In this document: positions 8,151 through 18,438 of the stretch, piece by piece
How positions within the stretch are numbered: position 1 is the stretch's first letter
Layout of the letters: each line of letters opens with the position of its first letter
From: Burkholderiales bacterium
GTDB taxonomy: Bacteria; Pseudomonadota; Gammaproteobacteria; Burkholderiales; Burkholderiaceae_C
Direction of reading: 5' to 3'
Length of the DNA: 64,000 nt
Assembly: GCA_003963075.1 (NCBI GenBank)
Contig: RXJV01000057.1
Location: forward strand, 40,201 to 104,200
Program-made: the position numbers and the translations under genes
Notes under the pieces: generated by a model
The model's input: only the letters and a program-made list of their open reading frames with translations
What the model was told of the DNA's origin: nothing
The model's database searches: none

Positions 8151-9139
8151 TTGCCGCGGATGTATTTGTTGACCGCGCGATTGTGCGCGGCGAGATCGTC
8201 GCTGAACTCGCTGCTGCCGTCGCCACGCGCGACGAAGTAGAGCGACTTGACCGCGGCCGGCTGCAGCGCCGCCTGCAGCGAGGCCGCGCCGGGCATCGCG
8301 ATCGGCGTGGGCGGCAGGCCGGTGCGGGTGTAGGTGTTGAACGGTGTGTCGGTCGTCAGGTCGCGCTTCCTCAGGTTGCCGCCATAGGCCTCGCCGAGGC
8401 CGTAGATGACGGTCGGGTCGGTCTGCAGCGGCATGCCGAGGCGCAACCGGTTGACGAACACCGCCGCGACCTTGCTGCGATCGCCCGGCGCACCGGTTTC
8501 CTTCTCGACGATGGACGCCAGGATCAACGCCTCGTCGGCGTTCTTCAACGGCAGGTCGGCTGCGCGCTGGCCCCAGGCCGCTGCGAGGCGGCGCTGCATC
8601 GCCGCGTGGGCGCGCTTGAGCACGGTCAGGTCGCTGACGCCGCGGCTGTAGGCATAGGTGTCCGGAAAAAACCGCCCCTCGGGCGCGATGCCGGGCTGGC
8701 CCAGCGCCGCCATCACCTCGGCGTCGCTGAGGCTCGCGGTCGTGAGCTTGAGGTGGGGTGCCGCGGCCAGGGCGGCCCGCACCTGGCGCCAGTTCCAGCC
8801 TTCAATCAGGCGCAGTTGCTCCAGCACCTGGTCGCCGCGGACCATCTTGTCGAGCAGCTCGCGCGGCGTGACGCCGGCATGCACCTCGTAGCTGCCGGCG
8901 CGGATCAGCTTGGCCTGGCCGGAGAACTTGAACCATTGGTAGAGCCACCGGGCATCGGTCTGCACACCGGCCGCGACCCAGGCGCGGGCGACCTCGGCCG
9001 GGTTGGTGCCCGGCTCGATGGACAGCTCCACCGATGGCGCCGCCAGCGCCAGCGGGCTGCGCAGCCAGAGCCACGCGGCGCCGGTGGCCACGCCTGCCAT
9101 CAACATCAACGCGAGCACCGCCCGCAACAGCCACTTCAT
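8147..9139 (-). CDS. mltG: Endolytic murein transglycosylase MltG
   Basis: A 330-residue YceG/MltG enzyme, an inner-membrane lytic transglycosylase that cleaves nascent peptidoglycan strands. It has one N-terminal membrane anchor (about residues 5-27), a LysM-like segment (SIEPGTNPAEVARAWVAAGV) and the catalytic region ILASIVEKETG with the active-site glutamate near residue 218, followed by FVNRLRLGMPLQTDPTVIYG. Length is normal. It is the first gene of the leftward tmk-holB-pilZ-tatD operon and diverges from ygfZ with 47 bp between start codons. Confidence 0.95.
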   Translation of the reverse strand: MKWLLRAVLALMLMAGVATGAAWLWLRSPLALAAPSVELSIEPGTNPAEVARAWVAAGVQTDARWLYQWFKFSGQAKLIRAGSYEVHAGVTPRELLDKMVRGDQVLEQLRLIEGWNWRQVRAALAAAPHLKLTTASLSDAEVMAALGQPGIAPEGRFFPDTYAYSRGVSDLTVLKRAHAAMQRRLAAAWGQRAADLPLKNADEALILASIVEKETGAPGDRSKVAAVFVNRLRLGMPLQTDPTVIYGLGEAYGGNLRKRDLTTDTPFNTYTRTGLPPTPIAMPGAASLQAALQPAAVKSLYFVARGDGSSEFSDDLAAHNRAVNKYIRGK

Positions 9140-9186
9140 GCCCTTGCTCAGGCTCCGTCCAAAGGGCGCCGATGATAATTCCGCCC

Positions 9187-10065
9187 ATGTCCGAGACCTC
9201 CCAACTCCGCCTCCACGACTGGGGCGTCATCCGCGCCCAGGGTGCCGACGCCGCCAGCTTCCTGCACAGCCAGTTGACCCAGGACTTTGCGCTGCTCGAC
9301 CGCGACCACGCGCGGCTCGCCGGCTTCTGCACGGCCAAGGGCCGGCTGCTGGCGACGATGGTGGGCTGGCGCGGCGGCGACGAGGAGATCCTGCTGGCCC
9401 TGCCGGCCGAGACCCTGCCGGCCACGCTGAAGCGGCTGTCGATGTTCGTGCTGCGCGCCAAGTGCAAGCTGACGGACGCCAGCGCCGACTTCGCCGTCTA
9501 CGGCCTGCTGGGCACCGCGCCCGCCGAGGCCTGGGCCCTGCTGCGCGACGGGGATGCGGTGCAGGTGGCCCTGCCCGGCACGGGCCGGGCGCTGCGCATG
9601 CAGCCGGCCGCTGCGCCCGCGCCGGCGGGCGCTGAGCTCACGGCCGAAGCCTGGGCCGCTGCAGAAGCCGAAGCGGGCATCGCCTGGGTGCGCGGCGCCA
9701 CCGTCGAGGCCTTTGTGCCGCAGATGATCAACTTCGAGGTGCTGGGCGGCGTGAACTTCAAGAAGGGCTGCTACCCGGGCCAGGAAGTCGTCGCGCGCAG
9801 CCAGTACCGCGGCACGCTCAAGCGCCGGCTGCAGCTGTTCGAGACCGACAGCACCGCCGCCATCGGCCAGGAGATCTTCCACAGCGCCGACCCCGAGCAG
9901 CCGGCGGGCATCGTCGCCGGTGCCGGCACGCGCGACGGCCGCACGTTCATCGCCGCCGAGATCAAGCTCGCCGCGCTGGAGGGTGGCAGCCTGCACCTGG
10001 GCAGCGCTGGCGGCGCAACCCTGCAGCCGCGCGCCCTGCCCTACGAGATCCCGCCGCAGGAATGA
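9187..10065 (+). CDS. ygfZ: Folate-binding protein YgfZ
   Basis: A 292-residue YgfZ/GcvT-related protein. YgfZ uses tetrahydrofolate and helps maintain certain iron-sulfur enzymes, including MiaB and others. The signature KGCYPGQEVVARSQYRG lies near residues 196-212, with the invariant cysteine in KGCYPGQE. The start is the ATG at 9187, giving MSETSQLRLHDWGVIRAQG; the open frame continues upstream but that part overlaps mltG. Its stop overlaps the next start by 4 nt. Confidence 0.93.
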   Translation: MSETSQLRLHDWGVIRAQGADAASFLHSQLTQDFALLDRDHARLAGFCTAKGRLLATMVGWRGGDEEILLALPAETLPATLKRLSMFVLRAKCKLTDASADFAVYGLLGTAPAEAWALLRDGDAVQVALPGTGRALRMQPAAAPAPAGAELTAEAWAAAEAEAGIAWVRGATVEAFVPQMINFEVLGGVNFKKGCYPGQEVVARSQYRGTLKRRLQLFETDSTAAIGQEIFHSADPEQPAGIVAGAGTRDGRTFIAAEIKLAALEGGSLHLGSAGGATLQPRALPYEIPPQE

Positions 10066-10316
10066 GCGTGCAGCTCTACGTCTACTACCGCGTCGCCAAC
10101 GAGCATGTCGATGCGGCGCTGGTGGCCTTCCGCAAGGCCCGCGTCGAGGCGCCGATCGAGCTGCTGCAGCGGCCCGAGCCCGACGAGCAGGGCCGCTGGA
10201 CATGGATGGAAATCTACCCCGAAGGCTGGGGCCACCGCGAGCCGGGCGTGGCCGCGGCGATGGCGCCCTGGCTCGCCACCGAACGCCGGGTGGAGCGGTT
10301 CGAGATGCTGGGCTGA
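10062..10316 (+). CDS. DUF4936-family small protein
   Basis: An 84-residue protein beginning MSVQLYVYYRVANEHVDAAL and ending with a short acidic/aromatic region (MEIYPEGWGHREPGVAAAM). It matches the DUF4936 family of betaproteobacteria, which often sits directly after ygfZ. The fold is probably a small ferredoxin-like alpha/beta (ABM-like) domain; function is unknown. Translational coupling to ygfZ by an ATGA overlap suggests a linked role. Confidence 0.75.
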   Translation: MSVQLYVYYRVANEHVDAALVAFRKARVEAPIELLQRPEPDEQGRWTWMEIYPEGWGHREPGVAAAMAPWLATERRVERFEMLG

Positions 10317-10376
10317 GGCCAGCCGGGGACGCCACCCGCCGCCGTTCGACACTGCCGTAGCTGCGGGCCGCCCGGC

Positions 10377-11234
10377 TCAGAGCGCCCTGACCATCTCCAC
10401 ATGCCCGATGCCGGCCTCCTCGAAGGGCTCACCCCTTCGCTGGAAGCCCGCTCGCAGATAGAAGTTCTCGGCCGACAGTTGCGCATGCAGCAGCACCTCG
10501 CGGTAGCCCTGCTGCTTGGCCTCGGCCATCAGCGCGCCCAGCACGAGGCGGCCGACCTGGCCCCCGCGCATCGCGCGCAGCACGGCCATGCGGCCGATCT
10601 TGGCGACGCCGGGCACATGCTCCAGCAGGCGGCCGGTGGCCAGCGGCAGGCCGAAGCGGTTGCGCGCCAGCGCATGCAGGCAGCTGGCGTCGGCGGCGTC
10701 CCATTCCATGTCGGCGGGGATGTGTTGTTCCTTCACGAACACTTCGCGGCGGATGGCCGTCGCCGCCTCGCCAAGTTCACCCCAGCCGCCCAGCACCACG
10801 TCGACCACCGGCTGGCCGGCCTCGAAGTCGTGCATCAGGCCGCGCAAGGCATCGGGCAGATGGATGGGCGACTGCGTGGCGGGGTCGGCGAAGACATAGA
10901 CCATCTCGGCCTGCACCAGCATCTGCTCGCCATGGAAGATGGCGCCGTCGACCTTCATCGAGCTGTTGCCGAACTCGCGGGCACGGATGCCGATGTCCAG
11001 TCGGTCGTCGTAGCGGGCCGAGCCGCGGTAGTCCAGCGTCGCACGGCGCACATAGAGGTCGCCGCCGAGCTGCTTCATCGTGTCGGCATAGGGGATGGCC
11101 AGCGCCCGCCAGTAGCCGCTGACCGCGGTGTCCAGATAGGTGAGGTAGTGGCCGTTGAAGACGATGCCCTGGGCATCGATCTCGGCCCAGCGCACGCGCA
11201 GGGGCTCGAGGTGGCGGAAGTCGGTGCGCTTCAT
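10377..11234 (-). CDS. Acyl-CoA thioesterase (hot-dog) fused to GNAT acetyltransferase
   Basis: A 285-residue two-domain protein. Residues 1-135 are a 4HBT hot-dog thioesterase of the YbgC/FadM type: LRVRWAEIDAQGIVFNGHYL carries the catalytic-type Asp and Asn/His region. Residues about 145-285 are a GNAT domain, with VFVKEQHIPADMEWD, the acetyl-CoA loop region MAVLRAMRGGQVGRLVLGAL and a closing YLRAGFQRRGEPFEEAGIGH, close to the ElaA/YjcF type. Both halves look intact. The stop codon of the esterase gene overlaps its start by 4 nt. Substrates are unknown; an acyl-thioester is the likely input of the first domain. Confidence 0.85.
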   Translation of the reverse strand: MKRTDFRHLEPLRVRWAEIDAQGIVFNGHYLTYLDTAVSGYWRALAIPYADTMKQLGGDLYVRRATLDYRGSARYDDRLDIGIRAREFGNSSMKVDGAIFHGEQMLVQAEMVYVFADPATQSPIHLPDALRGLMHDFEAGQPVVDVVLGGWGELGEAATAIRREVFVKEQHIPADMEWDAADASCLHALARNRFGLPLATGRLLEHVPGVAKIGRMAVLRAMRGGQVGRLVLGALMAEAKQQGYREVLLHAQLSAENFYLRAGFQRRGEPFEEAGIGHVEMVRAL

Positions 11235-12160
11235 GGTGTGAGTGTCTCCCTGATGGCCTGGGCACAGGCGTCGAGCGCGGTCAGCGCTTCCGGGATGTGC
11301 CGGCCCATTTTGATGAAGTCGTGGGTGACGCCACGATACAGCTCCAGCTGCACCGGCACGCCGGCGGCGCGCAGCGTGTCGGCGTAGGCGATGCCTTCGT
11401 CCACCAGCGGGTCGCATTCGGCCAGCACGATGCAGGCCGGTGCCAGGCCGGCGTGCTCCGGCGCCTCCAGCGGCGCGAAACGCCAGTCGTGGCGCTGGCC
11501 GGCGTCGAGGTAGTGATCGAAGAACCAGGCAATGCTGTCGGCATCGAGCAGGAAGCCGTGGGCGAAGAGCTTGTGCGAGACGGTGGCGGGCCGGCTGGCG
11601 GTGCCCGGCGTGATCAGCAGCTGCAGCGCCAGCGGCAGGCCGTGGTCGCGGGCGAAGAAGGCCGTGCCGGCGGCCAGCGTGCCGCCGGCGCTGTCGCCCG
11701 CCACGCCGAGCCGGGCACCGTCCAGGCCGAGCGCGGCAGCATGCTCGTGCAGCCAGGCCAGAGCGGCCCAGGCATCGTCCACCGCGGCAGGGAAGCGATG
11801 CTCGGGTGCGAGCCGGTAGTCCAGCGCCACCACGGCCGCGCCGCTGCGCAGGCTGAGCTGGCGGCACAGGCTGTCATGGGTTTCCAGGTCGCCGATCGTG
11901 AAGCCGCCGCCGTGCAGATAGAGCAGCACCGGCAGCACGGCGTCGCTCGGTGCGTACAGCCGCGCGGGCCGGCCGGCGACTTCGAGGTCCGTCACCCGGG
12001 CCAGCGGTGCGCGCGGCAGGTCGAGGATCTCGGCGCCCATCCGGTAGGCGATGCGCGCTTCACGCGGCGTCAGGCGGTGAAAGGGCGTGCGGTTGGCGCG
12101 GTGGATGCGTTCGAGCAGCCCGGCCATGCGCGGCGTCAGCATCTGGGAGGGTGGTTTCAT
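11231..12160 (-). CDS. HSL-family alpha/beta hydrolase (esterase)
   Basis: A 309-residue hormone-sensitive-lipase-type carboxylesterase. The oxyanion-hole motif HGGGF is near residue 88, the nucleophile elbow GDSAGG near residue 156, the catalytic Asp in AECDPLVDEG near 254 and the catalytic His in GVTHDFIKMG near 284. No signal peptide. Typical substrates are short-chain esters. It is linked by 4-nt overlaps to the S10 peptidase gene upstream and to the thioesterase-GNAT gene downstream, so the three probably form one transcript. Confidence 0.9.
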   Translation of the reverse strand: MKPPSQMLTPRMAGLLERIHRANRTPFHRLTPREARIAYRMGAEILDLPRAPLARVTDLEVAGRPARLYAPSDAVLPVLLYLHGGGFTIGDLETHDSLCRQLSLRSGAAVVALDYRLAPEHRFPAAVDDAWAALAWLHEHAAALGLDGARLGVAGDSAGGTLAAGTAFFARDHGLPLALQLLITPGTASRPATVSHKLFAHGFLLDADSIAWFFDHYLDAGQRHDWRFAPLEAPEHAGLAPACIVLAECDPLVDEGIAYADTLRAAGVPVQLELYRGVTHDFIKMGRHIPEALTALDACAQAIRETLTP

Positions 12161-13854
12161 CGAGCCCGCAGTGTCGACGGTGGCACCCAGGGGTCGCGCA
12201 GCGGCGCCTGCACCGGCTTTTCGTTCGTCGGCGCGACGCTGCCCGGCTGCTGCGGCCTGCCGGCGCGGTCCACCGCCAGCACCGGCCGCGCCTCCAGCGC
12301 GCGGCGTTCGGGGCCGAGGTCGGCGGCGGCGCGCAGGGCCAGCGTGCCGGCGTAAAAGGCCTTCAGGTCGGCCAGCTGCTGCGGGCGCGTGGCGTCGTCG
12401 AGGTAGCTCATGTGCCCGCCCGCGTAGTTGCGAATCCTGACGCGGCTGGCATCGACACGCGCGAGGTCGGTTTCGGTGAGGTGAAAGGGCGTGGCCAGGT
12501 CGTGGTAGCCGCTGATGGCGAGCACACGCAGCCTGGGGTTCTGTGCGAGCGCGGCGGCCAGGTCCGGCAGGGTGTCGGGCAGGCTGCGGCCGGCGTGGCT
12601 GAAGTCCCAGACGCTGATCGCATCGCTGAGCAGCACGTAGGTGGATGCGTTGCGATAGCCGAGCTGGTCCCGCAGATGACTGGCAATGCCGGCGGCGAAA
12701 CTGTCGGTCAGCCAGGTGGCCGAGGGATCGCCCTCGGCGGCCAGCGCGCTGCCGCTGGGCGCCTTCATCCGGGCGTCGTAGCGGCCGAGCAGTTGCCCGG
12801 GGATCAGCCATTGGCGGTAGTCGTCCGCCGCGACATCGAGCGAGGTCTGCCAGTGCGAGGCCGCCAGGCCGGTCAGGTCGGCCAGCGGCTGCCACAGCGC
12901 CGGCGCCTGCACCCCGCTGCCGATGAAGGACTGCAACGCCGGCGCGTACACCTGGTCGGCATAGCTGCGCGCCTGGCTGGCCCAGCCGGACAGGTCGGTG
13001 GGCAGGGGTCGGGTCAGCCGATGGAAGGCACCCACCATCGCCAGGCTCGGCAGATAGCCGCCACAGCCCTGCCCCGCGCGGATGCCGCAGTTGCTGTTGT
13101 AGTCGAGTGCCGGCGACTGCAACACCAGACCGTCCAGCAGGACGCCCGCTTCCTGCAGCCGGCGCGCCAGCACCGCCGTGCGCGGGCCACCATAGCTTTC
13201 GCCGTACAGGTATTTGGCCGAGGCAGCGCGGTTGTTGACGGCGAGGTAGCGCAGGATGAAGTCCCGGAACACGGCGGCGTCGCTGTCCACGCCCCAGAAG
13301 CTGCGGTTGGTGAACGGTGCGATCGCCTGCGAATAACCGCTGCCGACCGCGTTGACGAAGACCAGATCGGTCTGGCCGAGCAGGTGCTCGGCGTTGTCCA
13401 CCAACGCGAAGGGTCGGGCGAGCGCGGTGTCGGGCACGCCGGTGACGAGGCGTTTGGGGCCGAAACTGCCCAACTGCAGCCAGACCGAGGCCGAGCCGGG
13501 GCCGCCGTTGTAGAAGAAGGTGACGGGGCGCGTCGCCGGGTCCGCAGTGGGCAGGGTATAGGCCACGTAGAACATCGAAGCCTCGGCGGTGCCGGTGGCA
13601 TCGCGCGCGATCAGGTGCCCGGCGGTGGCCGTGTAGGCCAGGGTCTGACCGTTCGCGACCAGGCTTTGCGTGCTGGTCGCGGCGGCCTCCACAGCGCCCG
13701 GCAGCGAGGCGTCCGCCGCAGAGGAGTAGACCGTGGTGTCGCTGAGCCCGGACCGCGGATCCGACGCCGGCGGGTCGGCCGCGCCACCGCCTCCCCCGCC
13801 GCCGCAGGCAGTGAGGACGAGCAGCCAGGCCAGTCGGGTCGCGCGCATGACCAT
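12157..13854 (-). CDS. S10 serine carboxypeptidase, predicted lipoprotein
   Basis: A 565-residue peptidase S10 (serine carboxypeptidase) protein. The N-terminus has a lipobox (LLVLTAC) followed by a run of seven glycines, so it is probably lipid-anchored and acts outside the cytoplasm. S10 hallmarks: FFYNGGPGSAS near residue 113, the nucleophile in YGESYGGPR near 219, and the catalytic His region NYAGGHMSYLD near 480. The C-terminal about 50 residues are low-complexity. Two ATGs (13854, 13848) are possible starts; neither has a strong ribosome site. The gene diverges from the iron alcohol dehydrogenase gene. Confidence 0.87.
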   Translation of the reverse strand: MVMRATRLAWLLVLTACGGGGGGGAADPPASDPRSGLSDTTVYSSAADASLPGAVEAAATSTQSLVANGQTLAYTATAGHLIARDATGTAEASMFYVAYTLPTADPATRPVTFFYNGGPGSASVWLQLGSFGPKRLVTGVPDTALARPFALVDNAEHLLGQTDLVFVNAVGSGYSQAIAPFTNRSFWGVDSDAAVFRDFILRYLAVNNRAASAKYLYGESYGGPRTAVLARRLQEAGVLLDGLVLQSPALDYNSNCGIRAGQGCGGYLPSLAMVGAFHRLTRPLPTDLSGWASQARSYADQVYAPALQSFIGSGVQAPALWQPLADLTGLAASHWQTSLDVAADDYRQWLIPGQLLGRYDARMKAPSGSALAAEGDPSATWLTDSFAAGIASHLRDQLGYRNASTYVLLSDAISVWDFSHAGRSLPDTLPDLAAALAQNPRLRVLAISGYHDLATPFHLTETDLARVDASRVRIRNYAGGHMSYLDDATRPQQLADLKAFYAGTLALRAAADLGPERRALEARPVLAVDRAGRPQQPGSVAPTNEKPVQAPLRDPWVPPSTLRAR

Positions 13855-13906
13855 TAGTCTAGACAGCTCGGTCTACGATCCCGCAAGACACTGCGGAGCA
13901 CACCCG

Positions 13907-15046
13907 ATGGCCCAGATCCTCTACCTGACCCGCATCGAGCTGGCGTTCGGCGCGGCCCGCATGCTGCCGGCCGAATGCGAGCGCATCGGCATGCGTCGGC
14001 CCTTGGTCATCACCGATGCCGGCGTGCGCGCGGCCGGCGTGATGGACGAGGCGCTGGCCGCCTTCGACCGCCAGCCCGCGGTGTTCGACCAGACGCCCGC
14101 CAACCCCACCGAGGCCGCCGTGCGCCTGGCCGTCCAGGTCTGCCACGATCAGGGCTGCGACGGCCTGATCGCCGTTGGCGGCGGCTCCAGCATCGACCTG
14201 GCCAAGGGCGTGGCCCTCGCCGCCACCCACGAGGGGCCGCTGACCCACTACGCCACCATCGAAGGCGGTGCCGGCCGCATCAGCGCCAAGGTGCTGCCGC
14301 TGATCGCGGTGCCGACGACGGCAGGCACCGGCAGCGAGGTGGCGCGCGGCGCCATCCTGATCGTCGACGATGGCCGCAAGCTGGGCTTCCACAACTGGGA
14401 GCTCCTGCCCAAGGCCGCGGTCTGCGATCCGGCGCTCACCTTGAGGCTGCCGCCGCTGCTGACCGCCGCCACCGGCATGGACGCGATCGCCCACTGCATC
14501 GAAACCTTACTGGCACCGGCCTTCAACCCGCCGGCCGACGGCATCGCGCTGGAGGGCCTGCGCCGGGGCTGGGCCGCGATCGAACGCGCCACGCGCGACG
14601 GCCAGGACCGCGACGCCCGCATGGACATGATGTGCGCGAGCCTGCACGGCGCGATGGCCTTCCAGAAAGGGCTGGGCGCCGTGCATTCGCTCAGCCATGC
14701 CCTCGGCGGCATGAACCCGCGCCTGCATCACGGCACGCTCAACGCGATCTTTCTGCCTGCGGTCATTCGCTTCAACGCCGAGGCCGACAGCGTCAGACGT
14801 GAACGCCGCATCGAACGCCTCGCCGAGGCCATGGGCCTGCAGCGGCGTGACGCCGATGCGGTGGCCGATGCCATCGCGGCGTTGAATGTCCGGCTCGGCT
14901 TGCCGGCCGGCCTGGCGGCGCTTGGGGTCGGGCCGGAGCTGGATGCGCGCATCGTCGAACTTGCGCTGGCCGACCATTGCCACAGGACCAACCCACGGCT
15001 GGCCAGCGCCGCCGACTACCAAGCCTTGCTCGCTGCCTCGCGCTGA
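13907..15046 (+). CDS. Iron-containing alcohol dehydrogenase
   Basis: A 379-residue group III (iron-dependent) alcohol dehydrogenase. The NAD-binding segment VGGGSSIDLAKGVAL lies near residue 90, the PTTAGTGSEV loop near 138, and metal ligands are the Asp and His residues in GMDAIAHCIE, SLSHALGG and LHHGTLNAIFLP. Length is typical. Substrate is not predictable; family members act on alcohols, 1,2-diols, gamma-hydroxybutyrate and others. The start chosen (13907) gives the family-like N-terminus with strand RIELAFGAARMLPAE. The nearby leftward esterase and peptidase may supply related small molecules, but that is speculation. Confidence 0.92.
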   Translation: MAQILYLTRIELAFGAARMLPAECERIGMRRPLVITDAGVRAAGVMDEALAAFDRQPAVFDQTPANPTEAAVRLAVQVCHDQGCDGLIAVGGGSSIDLAKGVALAATHEGPLTHYATIEGGAGRISAKVLPLIAVPTTAGTGSEVARGAILIVDDGRKLGFHNWELLPKAAVCDPALTLRLPPLLTAATGMDAIAHCIETLLAPAFNPPADGIALEGLRRGWAAIERATRDGQDRDARMDMMCASLHGAMAFQKGLGAVHSLSHALGGMNPRLHHGTLNAIFLPAVIRFNAEADSVRRERRIERLAEAMGLQRRDADAVADAIAALNVRLGLPAGLAALGVGPELDARIVELALADHCHRTNPRLASAADYQALLAASR

Positions 15047-15188
15047 ACTTGCATCTTTGCAGGCAAAACGGTCCGAGCGAGGATTCCGGCCGATTTGTGC
15101 ACCCTGCTGATGCCGATCGCACCCATGAGCGCCATAGCATGCTGAGTAGCCCTGAGAAGGGCATGACAACGATGCGAGGACACTGAAG

Positions 15189-16736
15189 ATGAAACTGTCG
15201 ATTGGGCAAAGACTGGCCGCCGGTTTTGGGCTGTTGCTTGCGTTGGCCGCCTGTGTGATTGCGCTGTCTTGCTGGCGCCTGGCCGCAACGGCGGCCGCAA
15301 CGCGCCAGATGATGGACGAGCCCCTGGTCAAAGAGCGCCTGATCTCGGACTGGAACCGCAACATCAACGCCGGCGTGCGGCGTACGACGGCGATCGCCAA
15401 GAGCTCCGACCCCTCGCTGGCACAGCTCTTCGCCGAAGACCAGGCGCAGTCGACCAAGAGCTCGGGCGAGATGCAGGACAAGCTCAAGGGCCTGATCCGC
15501 TCGCCCGAGGAGAAGGCGCTGTTCGACGCGGTGGGCAAGGCCCGGCAGGTCTACATCGGTGCTCGCGATGAGATCGTCAAGCTGAAGAAGGACGGCCAGG
15601 CCGAGGCCGCCGAAAAGCTGCTGACCGACGTCTTCCTGCCGACGTCCAAGGACTACCTCGCCAAGATGCAGCAGTTCCTTGACCACCAACGCGCCGAGAT
15701 CGACAAGACCGCTGCGGCCATCGACGCGGCCAACAGCAGCAGCCGCTTGCTGCTGATGGCCCTGGGCGCGGTGATGGTGGGTGTGGGCTGCGTGACGGCC
15801 TGGAACATCACCAAGGGCATCACGGCCCCGCTGGTGGCAGCGAATGGGCTGGCCGCACGCGTGGCCGAAGGCAATCTGGTGCCGTCCGGTCAGGGCATGG
15901 CGGCCCGGTCCGACGAGATCGGGCAGTTGCAGATGACGCTGCGCCGCATGCGTGAATCGCTGTCCGGCACGATCGGCGGTATCCGTGACGTGGCGGAATC
16001 GATCAACACGGCCGCGGCCGAAATCGCCAGCGGCAACCAGGACCTGAGCGCGCGCACCGAGAAGGCAGCGTCCAGCCTTGAAGAAACCGCCAGCGCGATG
16101 GAGGAGCTGACCGGCACGGTGCAGCATTCGGCGGCCTCGGCCGGCCAGGCCAATTCCCTCGCCATGTCTGCGGCCAGCGTGGCCCAGCGCGGCGGCGAGG
16201 TGGTGGCCCAGGTCGTCCAGACCATGGACGACATCAACACCAGCTCGCGCAAGATTGCCGACATCATCGGCGTGATCGACGGCATCGCCTTCCAGACCAA
16301 CATCCTGGCGCTGAACGCCGCTGTGGAAGCCGCACGAGCGGGCGAACAGGGGCGGGGCTTCGCGGTGGTGGCGGGCGAAGTGCGGTCGCTGGCCGGGCGC
16401 AGCGCCGATGCCGCCAAGGAGATCAAGAGCCTGATCGGCAGCAGCGTAGAGCGGGTGGAAGCCGGTGCGCGCCTGGTGGCCGAGGCCGGCAAGACCATGA
16501 ACGAGCTGGTCGGCGCGGTGGAGCGCGTCAAGGACATCATGGGCGAAATCACGACCGCCACTGCGGAGCAGTCCGACGGCATCGCGCAGGTGAACCTCGC
16601 CATCGCCCAGCTTGATCAGGTCACGCAGCAGAACGCCGCGCTGGTGGAGCAGTCCACTGCGGCCGCAGAAAGCCTGCGCGAACAGGCGCAATCGCTGGCC
16701 AGCGCGGTCGACACCTTCAAGGTCGCACGCCGCTGA
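15189..16736 (+). CDS. Methyl-accepting chemotaxis protein
   Basis: A 515-residue transmembrane chemoreceptor. TM1 is at about residues 8-30, a periplasmic four-helix-bundle sensor domain at 31-185, TM2 at about 186-205, then HAMP and a long coiled-coil signalling domain. The conserved hairpin [20 protein letters not shown] then [17 protein letters not shown] is near residues 365-402. The C-terminus KVARR carries no NWETF pentapeptide for CheR/CheB tethering. The ligand is unknown. ATG at 15189 is preceded by GAGGACACTGAAG. It is an orphan receptor gene: no che genes are adjacent. Confidence 0.95.
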   Translation: MKLSIGQRLAAGFGLLLALAACVIALSCWRLAATAAATRQMMDEPLVKERLISDWNRNINAGVRRTTAIAKSSDPSLAQLFAEDQAQSTKSSGEMQDKLKGLIRSPEEKALFDAVGKARQVYIGARDEIVKLKKDGQAEAAEKLLTDVFLPTSKDYLAKMQQFLDHQRAEIDKTAAAIDAANSSSRLLLMALGAVMVGVGCVTAWNITKGITAPLVAANGLAARVAEGNLVPSGQGMAARSDEIGQLQMTLRRMRESLSGTIGGIRDVAESINTAAAEIASGNQDLSARTEKAASSLEETASAMEELTGTVQHSAASAGQANSLAMSAASVAQRGGEVVAQVVQTMDDINTSSRKIADIIGVIDGIAFQTNILALNAAVEAARAGEQGRGFAVVAGEVRSLAGRSADAAKEIKSLIGSSVERVEAGARLVAEAGKTMNELVGAVERVKDIMGEITTATAEQSDGIAQVNLAIAQLDQVTQQNAALVEQSTAAAESLREQAQSLASAVDTFKVARR

Positions 16737-16750
16737 CCGGGACGCGCATG

Positions 16751-16773
16751 AAAAAGGCCCGCCAAGGCGGGCC
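16751..16773 (-). terminator. aceA: Rho-independent terminator of aceA
   Basis: An 8-bp perfect stem, GGCCCGCC-AA-GGCGGGCC at 16756-16773, is followed on the minus strand by TTTTT (16755-16751). It lies 115 bp past the aceA stop and just past the end of the convergent chemoreceptor gene, so its hairpin may serve both genes, with the U-tract serving aceA. Confidence 0.8.
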
Positions 16774-16888
16774 AATAACTCAGGCGTTGAGGTCCGGCTC
16801 GAATCGACCTTGACGGCCAGCGAGGGCGTTGCCGCGGCATCACCCGCGGCCGTGCCGCCGGCTGCCGGGGCGCCCGCCCCGCGCCAGC

Positions 16889-18187
<1,299 letters not shown>

Positions 18188-18307
18188 AAAAGCTCCTTGC
18201 TCAACATCAAAAACCGATGGCGCAAGACTAGTCCCCTGTCGGACCTCTGCGGGCAGCCGAGTCTTATAGAAGACAAAAAACTTTCTCTTTAAAAATCAAT
18301 TGCTTGA

Positions 18308-18337
18308 GTTATAGTTTTCAAATTGCAAAACGCAATT
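18308..18337 (-). promoter_or_regulatory. aceA: Candidate aceA promoter with overlapping operator
   Basis: In a conspicuously AT-rich 150-bp stretch upstream of aceA, the minus strand shows TTGCGT (18335-18330), a 16-bp spacer and TATAAC (18313-18308), a fair sigma-70-type promoter. A perfect palindrome AATTGC-AAAAC-GCAATT (18321-18337) covers the -35 element, as expected for a repressor site. The regulator is not identified and is not encoded next to aceA. Prediction by eye; no start site is known. Confidence 0.5.
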
Positions 18338-18438
18338 CATCATAATGAGAAATATTGCGGCAGTGCAGCAAGGGTGCCTTTCACGATTTGAAAAGTGACT
18401 TCCGGATCGTGAGAGCGGCCGCTTCCACAATCGCCGGC

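Noticed and set aside
15047..15188. A flagellar sigma-28 promoter before the chemoreceptor gene
   Set aside because: A GCCGAT-like -10 is present near 15088, but no TAAA-type -35 lies at the required distance.
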